DNA of 64,000 bases from Scilla litardierei (taxonomy: Eukaryota; Streptophyta; Magnoliopsida; Asparagales; Asparagaceae), in NCBI GenBank assembly GCA_030789695.1, contig CM061132.1:153024597-153088596 (forward strand), read 5' to 3'. Below are positions 56,812 to 64,000 of the stretch, piece by piece; the first letter of the stretch is position 1, and every line of letters starts with the position of its first letter. A program made the translations under genes and the position numbers. The notes beneath the pieces were generated by a model. The model was not told the DNA's origin. It did not search any database and worked only from the letters and a program-made list of their open reading frames with translations.

Positions 56812-57091
56812 GACTAAATTGAGATAGTGCACTTTTATGGAATTAAATATCATAGTTGTTGGACTTCAAAGCATTGCTCATGACAAAATTGAGATATTGC
56901 ACTTTTATGGAATTAAATATCATAGTTGTTGGACTTCAAAGCAATGCTAAGGACTAAATTAAGATAGTGCACTTTTATGGATTTAGATATCATAGTTGTT
57001 GGACTTCAAAGCAATGCTAAGGACAAAATTGAGATAGTACACTTTTATGGATTTAGATATCATACTTGTTGGACTTCAAAGCATTGCTCAG
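56812..57091. repeat. 70-bp tandem repeat, four copies
   Basis: ACTTTTATGG starts at 56831, 56901, 56971 and 57041, an exact 70-bp period with little divergence. Confidence 0.92.
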
Positions 57092-57230
57092 GACTGATAT
57101 TCTCTGTTGAGGCTTCTGCCTTGACTTTTCAGCAAGTAAATACCATATATGTGTATTTGTTGTACTCGTTGTTGAATGTATTGTTGTACACATTGTTGAA
57201 TGTACGAAATGATGGGCCTATGCGGCCATA

Positions 57231-57275
57231 CGGATACAGATACGGATATGGATACTGACACGGATACAGATATGG
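57231..57275. repeat. (CGGATA)n-like microsatellite
   Basis: Imperfect hexanucleotide run (CGGATACAGATACGGATATGG and on). Confidence 0.75.
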
Positions 57276-57304
57276 TTGTAAATGTGTAATGTGATACAAC
57301 ACGG

Positions 57305-57735
57305 GTTATGGGATAGTCTTGAGCTACGAAGTGTGCATGAGTGACTGGGTCCACCCTTATTTGGTAAGTTGTACCATCACCCTGTAGGGGATGGTAGGTA
57401 GATATTCCACGAGTTGCTCCGTGGGATGGGTGCACTTCTGGTTGCATATCGTACACTCGAGCTAAGACTGTTGCACTAGCGTGATTGATACCAGGGCCCA
57501 TGAGGCCATATTTATATGAACATTGGACTATGATAATACACGGGATACGGGGTAGTCTTGAGCTACGAAGTGTGCGGGAGTGACCGGGTCCACCCTTATT
57601 AGTTAAGCTGTACCATCACCCTGCAGGAATGGAAGGTAGATATTCCACGAGTTGCTCCATGGGATGGGTGCACTTCTGGTTGCATATCGTACACTTGAGC
57701 CAAGGCTGATGCACTAGTTTGATGGATGTTGTACT
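57305..57735. repeat. Tandem duplication, 238-bp period
   Basis: GTCTTGAGCTACGAAG occurs at 57316 and 57554, and the following about 180 bp are closely similar. Confidence 0.85.
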
Positions 57736-58651
57736 AATTGATTGATACCATTGTTCGGTCACGACTATTGACTTGATACCACTATTCTACTAACTAAGTC
57801 AAGACTACTCGAACGTGATAGAACGGTTTAATAATAAGCGGTCTTAAATTACTACCTAATTAGTGTCTAGAAAGGAACGGGAAGGGGGTTGGTCAACCAA
57901 GGGACTTGTTCCTGCGGTCTTTGAAGTGACCTGTGCCTTCAAGCCCTGACTGACTGGCTGATTTGGAAGTTAAGTTAGACTTCTTATTATTAGGCCTGCC
58001 TACACTATTAGATAGTCAAGCGACGCTCATCTTTTCTTACGTATTACTAGGTCGATCTTTTGTCATCCCATTACCGATTGGTCAAAACATTGTTAACCTG
58101 GTTGTCTTACTATTGCCATCCCATTGGTCAAAATATTGTTACTACCACATGCCATGCCACAGTTATTACTTTTGCACTTGTACAGTCATCTTTTACCACA
58201 CCTGAGCAGTTACCAGTACTTTACTTATTCTCTTACATACCTGTCTGCCCATACTTTACTTTTTGCACCTGCATGACCATCTTTTGTTTACTATAGTCTG
58301 TTCCATACTTTTGCACTACTTTGTTTCTATTGCTAGAATTGTTGTGACTTAACTACGGTTCCATCTCTGTGGCACCGCAGACGACGCACATATGGAGGTA
58401 TATGCTCTAGAGTTAATAGCGCCAGAGTTCGACCCTGAGACCGCAGCTTTTAGAGTCATTTTCAGTTGTATTTCTTTCCTTCATGTACACTTGTTGGAAC
58501 ATTTTGTAAAATATGAAATGCAATAATTGGACACTATTTGGGTATTTTTGTACATCTCTGCATCGTGGCTATTTTGCTTTCACTGGTTAACTACAAGACC
58601 TACGCAAATACAAAAAAGTAACGGGCCCGAGAATCGGGTCGTTACAGTTTG

Positions 58652-59398
58652 TGATGTGTATGTTTTACATTCACGCGATAACGCTATGAAATACAAACAC
58701 GGCCACCTTTGCATATACGCGATAATGCTATATAGGCAAAGGGATGGAATGATCCCCTAAATCTCATCTTTGGCGTCCTCCCCAATGTTTCGTGGGGCAC
58801 CGGCTACTCGATTTGATTAGAAAAATCATTCACTTATATAACTCTCTTTTTCATGTTCAACACAAGTTATCAACTCATCCATCTAAGAAGAAAACAAAGT
58901 ATACACAATTGGCCACACCCAATCCAATCAAAAACTACATCATTCATCCCAACATGAAATTACTTACACCAAACTTTTCCCAAATTATTTCAAAGAGAGT
59001 ATCACAACATATGAAATAATCTCATACATGGCATATTAGCATTTGACTCCAAATTGGAAAAGAAATGAAACATGTCAATCCAACATCAAGAAATCGATAC
59101 CAAAATAATAATCCGAAAAAAATTGCATGGCATTAAGCATGTAGGGACTACGCACAAAGCTAACGGCGTAGGGATAAAGAGGACAAATATGATATGCAAT
59201 GAAGTTCATTAGATGATGGAAACATGGAGGGATCTCAAAAAAAATTTAAGCTAACATCAAAATCTAACAATCCTAAAGATTCTAACACTCTCCCCCCAAC
59301 TTAAAATAAACAGTGTTCTCAATGTTGGAAGAGTATTAGATCTCACAAAAGATCCTAGAAAAGAAAAGAAAAGCACATGAAACACTAAAATAAAACAT
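58652..59398 (-). other. Non-coding 3' region of the third element
   Basis: AT-rich sequence between the solo LTR and the acidic frame. Contains the stem and purine tract at 59289-59326. No gene seen. Confidence 0.6.
59289..59326 (-). other. Stem-loop plus internal purine tract
   Basis: The minus strand reads AACATTG-AGAA-CACTGTT (59309-59326), then AAGTTGGGGGGAGAG. Counterpart of 19051-19087 and 27119-27155. Confidence 0.65.
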
Positions 59399-60735
59399 TT
59401 ATTTATTTACACTATTAGAAAGAATACACCTTAGCAAATGGCGGATCCAAAATTTACATCGGAGGTGGCAATTGTTCAACGCTCCTTTCATTTCTTTCGA
59501 CAATGCTCCTCGGCCAAACGTGACAATGGCGGCCACGTACACAACCCCAAGCATATCCTCAAAGTGTGTACCTATATAAGGAAGGAGACGAGTTGTGTAA
59601 GAGAGAGATGGGGACACGTTCCCAAAAAATGACATACACACATAATCATCAATATAAAATACGGAATGAAAAGTATGATGAATGTGTGAGAAAACTCCCT
59701 GGATGGTTGAATATGATGTGGTTTGAAGCTCTTCCCCGCGGCATTCAATATCAATCGGGGGAGGAAGTGCTATCTCCATAGAAACTACCGAAGGAGAGGG
59801 AAGCTCGGGATCCATGATAGCATGTGGTATAAAATCAACCTCGCTTGCCTCTTCTTCGAGCTCGTCAACACAAGCACACTCCTCCTCACCCACTTCGCTC
59901 CCAAGTGTGCGCACGATCGACTCCTCTATCTCCACCATGTCAACAACCAATTCTTCAACAACTAATTGACATGGCCCAGCAGAAATAGTAGGTGCCGACA
60001 AGACAATTTCCTCCACCGGCTCAACCAACTCCTCCATGCCAACACTTGATTCCTCAACTACTACTTGGCATGGGGAACTCAATTCTTCAACTACCGGTGG
60101 TGTGAGATCCATAAAAACTTCTTCATGCAGGGCTTGGTGGACTAAAACTTCATGGCTTGACTCATTTGGAGTCACAACCAATGTGTGATCTTCCTCCTTG
60201 TAGGACTCCAAATAACGCCAAGCCGCATTCTCATCCATGTCCAAAAAGTGGTTGTTGTCCAACATATCCACAAAATCCTACGTCTCCAAAAGCAGACCCT
60301 CCAAGAAGAATCCAAGAAGACGTACTCTGTCAAATCCATGATGTAGACAAACGTACACTAACTCTGAAACACGCATCCAAGCCTGAAAAAATGTCTCACC
60401 GATGCGCTGAGCAAAGTTCACAATTCTTCCTTGCCATGTTTTGGGCCGTAAGATGGAAAAAACTTCATAAATTTTTTTTTCTTTAGTACATGCCAAGATG
60501 GAATAAGATGTGGGAGATAAACTTTAAACCATTTTAATGCATTACCATCCAAAGAATAGGGAAAGGATTTAAGATAAAACTTTTCAGCACATGCGTTTCC
60601 ATCAAAATGAAGCTTGCAAGCACTTTCAAACTTCTTAATATGTAGGTAAGGGCTTTCTGCATCCTTACCAAGGAATCTCGGTAGGGACTTGGTCACCCGC
60701 ATGTCAAACCCAAGAGAGTTTGAAGCACTTGCCAT
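59399..60735 (-). pseudogene. Athila-like gag with acidic extension
   Basis: Start ATG at 60733-60735 (MASASNSLGFDM). The gag domain shows LKSFPYSLDGNALKWF, then after a frameshift near a T-run at 60470-60480 GETFFQAW and LHHGFD, and a TAG near 60275 just before DMLDNNHFLDMDENAAW, where the frame (59399-60271) goes on. The C-terminal 250 residues are rich in Glu, Val and Pro with repeated PCQ(V/L)VVEE motifs (PCQVVVEESSVGMEE, PCQLVVEELVVDMVE). The last part lies in sequence that, in another frame, resembles the end of the acidic protein at 27580. No protease or pol. Confidence 0.75.
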
Positions 60736-60907
60736 GTTGGGAAAAAACAAAAACAAACAATCAAAAAGACTCAAAAAGTGGAAAATAAATAAAGATGAAA
60801 GATAATAAATGAAAGATAAAGAATCAAAAAGACTCACACTAAAAGATAGTAGTATCACACTAAACTTTCAAAATCAATCAAAAATTGCTAATAATAGAAA
60901 CCGTTGT

Positions 60908-60924
60908 CCCCGGCAACGGCGCCA
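60908..60924 (-). other. Primer-binding site, tRNA-Asp
   Basis: The minus strand reads TGGCGCCGTTGCCGGGG, a perfect complement of the tRNA-Asp 3' end, two bases inside the LTR. Confidence 0.93.
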
Positions 60925-60926
60925 AT

Positions 60927-62612
60927 TGGTTGACTCGGAAGGACGCGCACGGGGCACACCTTCCACTCCCAAGCGTAGGAGTGTCAATGCAATAAATTTA
61001 TAACCGATGATTACCGGGTCGGATCACAGGGACAAGTCGTTCTATATTCACAAATTTGATCGATAAAGAAAGGAAATAGCGTGAAACAACCACCTCAACT
61101 AACGGTGGAAAAGTGTGGGAAAAAGTGGGGTGAATCTACAATCCTAGCCTACGTACTAAGGGTGGAGAGCCGAATCGGTAAGCAACAAGAAGGACTCATG
61201 TGGTGTGTGTGAATGTGGCCGTGGGCGTGGGAATTCATCCCAAATATAACTCAATTGATCCCCCGGCCAAGGGAGCTCAATCGGAAAATGCGGCATTTAA
61301 TCGAACAAGGGGGGTGCAATAAGTAATGAATGAAACCCATGCGAGTAATAGACAATGCGCGCATTAGAGAGGGTCTGCTAGGATGATCCTCTTCTTGGAT
61401 TTCCCCTTAGGGTTCCAATAAACAAACTAACTCAAGTTTCATCCACCAATTTAGAAAATTAAATTGTGCTAGACATACAATTCTCAACCCAACAACAACA
61501 ATCAAACAACACAACCACACCAGCAATCACACTACTCCATCATACTAAATAAGATGAGATTTATAGACAAATTCATCTAGAGTTCAATACAATAAGAGAA
61601 ATGCAAAAATACAAAAGAAGAGAGGGAAGAGATCACCAATCTCTCAAGAAATGAGGCTTCCCTCTCACTTGGGCACCTCCTCCAAGCTTCTCCACCATCC
61701 AATGGCCTCCAAGCTCCACCCCTAGCCTCTTAGGGAAGAAGAAACCCCTCAAACCCTAAAAAACTTCAAAAACAGAAGCTAAAAAGAAGAGAGCCCCCAA
61801 AATTCGCACCCAGGCCGAAATAAATCAAAGACAGGGCTGCGGGTCGAAGCTGCGAGCCTGCGGGTCAATAAAAACCAAAACCCGCAATAAAACAAGCAAA
61901 ATCCCCCCTTCACTGCTTGCGGGTCGGGCGCGCAGTGCGCCCGACCCGCGGACACCTCCAGCGCCCGCACTTGAGGCGGTTACGCGCCACGCGCGTGCCC
62001 GCCCGCTGGGCGGGCTTTGCCTTTTACTTTTTTTTATTAAACGAACGTTGCAACGGCCCGCTCAAAGAGCGGGCCGCAGAAGTGGGCCGGCCAGCGGGCC
62101 GGCCCACAGTCTTATTTTTTTTCTGTTTTATATAATTTTTTTTAATTTTCTTTTCTTTTAAAATCCAGAATAGCCTCAAATGCCTCTCTTGCTCCAATAA
62201 TTCCCCAAAAATACCTAGAAATCCCAGAAAAATCCCAGAAAATTCTGAAAAATCCCCAAGACTCCTAGGAGTACTTGAAAAATAGGAGAAGGAGAAATTA
62301 GTCCATATGATGATAAAATAAATATAATGCTATTATAAAGCAATATTGACCTCCAATAATTCATATTAAATATTCTAATGCTCAAATAATTCTCAAAAAT
62401 TGATCGTATGATCACAATAATAGCAGGAGCATATGAAAAATAATAGGAAGCCAATAAAGACAATAAAATCCATATTTTGTGCAAAGAATGAGAATAAGCC
62501 CCGAAAATGACATAACGTGATAATTCACACAAAAGGGCAAGATTAAGCCTAATCTTTAGCACAAAGTGGGGGTAGTTAGGGGGTATAAATATACACTTTT
62601 CACTCCGAATCA
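60927..62612 (-). repeat. 5' LTR of the third Athila-like element
   Basis: 1686 bp. GGGTCGGGCGC / GCGCCCGACCC inverted repeat at 61921-61947. It has fewer copies of the GC-rich unit than the 3' LTR, so the length differs mainly in this cluster. Confidence 0.92.
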
Positions 62613-63290
62613 AGAATCCTCCATAAGGAATACGTAGAGCCTACTGAAGAGGATTTCGACAAATGGACTCCCGCGGAGAAGTACGCATATGTGAACAATG
62701 CCAAAGCAATGAATACTCTTTATTGTGCTTTGGATCCCGATGAGTTCACCAAGATTTGCATATGTAAGCGTCCACATCAAATTTGGAACCATCTCATCGT
62801 CACCCACGAAGAAACTAAAAAGGTAAAATTTATTGAAGTTATATGTTGCTATACAAAACTTTGATATGTTTCAAATACAGGAAGATGAGAACATTGCCTC
62901 GATGTATGCTCGCTTCACCGACTTACCAATCAGCTTGAAGCTCTTTGACAGACATACACCCAACAAGAGAAGGTGAGGAAGATTACCATGTCAATGACCT
63001 CAAAATGGGAAAGAAGGGCAATTGCTATTGAGGAGGTCAATGACATGAAGAGCTATACCATGGTGAACCTCATCGGCACTCTCATATCTTATGAAGTGAG
63101 AAGGGAGAACCGATTGCAAATAAGAGGAATGATGAAGCCAATGTAGGCAACAAAGAAAGCGTTAGCCTTCAAAGCTACCTCTTCATCATCCGATAGTGAT
63201 GAGTCCGAGAACGAGATGTATTTAGAAGAAATGACGCTAATGGCGAAGAAGTTACAATGCTTCTTTCGTAAAGGTAAATTCTCTGCATAT
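62613..63290 (+). pseudogene. SIRE-like copia gag, central and C-terminal piece
   Basis: Continues the frame of 52207-52388. WTPAEKYAYVNNAKAMNTLYCAL and HQIWNHL are typical copia gag, followed after frameshifts by EDENIASMYARFTD, IAIEEVNDMK and an Asp/Ser-rich stretch (near 63190). Several stops and shifts. Confidence 0.8.
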
Positions 63291-64000
63291 GTTCTTGATA
63301 TGGTCCTGACAAGGTTCGTTCCAATGACTCCATAAATTATATGGGACATTGGGAAACCCAACCTAAAATGCATTAAGGTGTGTGTTTTTCCTGCGTATGT
63401 CAAGTGGCTTAATCCAGACTAACTGGAAGACACATCTGTCATAACTAGTAAATATGATATTCTTCAAATCAATTGTTAGGAAGTCACAATATTACTCGAG
63501 CCCCTAAATTTTCTCGTAAGACAAAGGAGTCGAGTATAACATCATAGTTGATGATGACCTAGTCAACTTCCAGGATGTCATTCGGAATAGAGACTCTAAG
63601 AAATTGCTTGATGCAATCCGAAAAGGGTCCTTACGCGTACAAAAGGTATGACCTTTAAAATGCGCCCAAATGAAGCGTTCCCATTTGTTGTAAGTGAATC
63701 TTCAAGACAGAAGATTAGTGCAGATGGAAAATAGAGCAGTAAAGATTATCATCAGAACCCCTTATAAATGGATTTATGATGAAACTTTCTGCCAACAGTC
63801 ATGACAGATCTATTCGGATCACACATACTGTCATTACTCATGATGACCATGAAATATGGAATATGCTTGTAAAGTCTGCTTTCTAAATATGATTTAGAAG
63901 AACGAATTTACATGGATCAGTCAGAAAGTTTTCAAGATCAGTGGGAGAGAATAAAAGGCATGTGAGGCATCAAGGAGACGTGACAAAGTAATCAAATAGT
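63291..64000 (+). pseudogene. Decayed copia pol fragments after an internal deletion
   Basis: Integrase C-terminal-like KPNLKCIKVCVFPAYVK lies near 63355-63405 and a reverse-transcriptase-like stretch (AFLN..., near 63880) follows, with many stops. Gag, protease and most of integrase are not between them, so a large deletion joined gag to the integrase tail. The element continues past the window edge. Confidence 0.5.

Larger units (their letters stand above)
54488..58646 (+). mobile_element. Solo LTR, chromovirus type, 4.16 kb
   Basis: TGTTACGGCC...GGGTCGTTACA with the perfect target duplication GTTTG (54483-54487, 58647-58651). It contains a pyrimidine-rich, GC-rich leader (55200-55960), a donor-like GAG|GTAAGT at 55960, an acceptor-like GTTTACAG near 56585, a second donor-like GGG|TAAGTC near 56661 and an acceptor-like CACCGCAG ending at 58380. 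Long frames in the leader on the minus strand are GC-rich shadows. No gag-pol. Confidence 0.88.
52389..62612 (-). mobile_element. Third Athila-like non-autonomous element
   Basis: Minus strand, 10,224 bp including a 4.16-kb solo LTR. AGAAT target copies are at 52384-52388 and 62613-62617. LTRs read TGGTTGACTC...AATCA on the plus strand. It has a tRNA-Asp PBS, gag with an acidic extension, an AGGA-type stem with purine tract, and no pol. It interrupts copia gag. Confidence 0.92.

Noticed and set aside
62820..62885. Possible intron GT...AG in copia gag
   Set aside because: The supposed intron still encodes gag-like residues in another frame leading into EDENIASMY, so frameshifts explain it better.

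Overview
The window is a block of nested retrotransposons from a flowering-plant nuclear genome, probably pericentromeric or other repeat-rich heterochromatin. I see no host gene, tRNA or rRNA. The plant origin follows from primer-binding sites matching plant tRNA-Asp and initiator tRNA-Met, from Athila-like Ty3/gypsy gag and ORF2 proteins, from SIRE-like and other Ty1/copia gag-pol remnants, from chromovirus-type LTRs ending in GGGTCGTTACA, and from a Mutator-like MITE. The species cannot be named from the sequence.

Layout from left to right. (1) 1-1855 is a minus-strand Athila-like LTR cut by the window edge, followed by the 3' end of a chromovirus-type LTR (1856-2071). (2) 2072-23066 is a minus-strand SIRE-like copia relic (gag, PBS, LTR). 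It is split by a chromovirus-type LTR-only insertion (4009-9652, TSD CTTTT, itself holding a MULE-type MITE at 6646-6971) and by a complete plus-strand Athila-like element (10662-22540, TSD ACTAC). (3) 23067-35577 is a minus-strand chromovirus-like LTR region split by a second Athila-like element (23523-31491, minus, TSD TACAT/TACAC). (4) 35583-48787 is a plus-strand copia LTR split by another chromovirus-like LTR, which is split in turn by a 9-kb minus-strand copia element (36500-45513, TSD TAATG). (5) 48788-64000 is a plus-strand SIRE-like copia element. Its LTR carries a solo Athila-type LTR (49875-51574, TSD CCATT). Its gag is split by a third Athila-like element (52389-62612, minus, TSD AGAAT), which contains a solo chromovirus LTR (54488-58646, TSD GTTTG).

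None of the three complete Athila-like elements has reverse transcriptase, RNase H or integrase. They carry gag with or without protease, plus either an Athila-type ORF2 or an acidic extension of gag. They must therefore have moved with enzymes supplied by a partner element.

The most interesting signals are non-coding. (a) The R/U5 leader of the Athila-like LTRs carries a series of six stem-loops, each with a GAGA tetraloop on a covarying 3-bp stem inside a covarying outer stem. The order is the same in two divergent families, and the two LTRs of one element differ by a compensatory base-pair change. (b) Most LTR families here carry a private array of short CG-rich palindromes, in most cases just upstream of a TATA box. 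In the Athila-like elements the array is phased at 22 bp. (c) One Athila-like element has a second copy of such an array, with its own TATA box and a 5'-UTR intron-like segment, directly before ORF2. (d) Purine tracts preceded by AGGA-loop hairpins recur inside the three elements as well as at the 3' LTR. Together these look like a shared regulatory design of LTR elements that I do not recognise as described.
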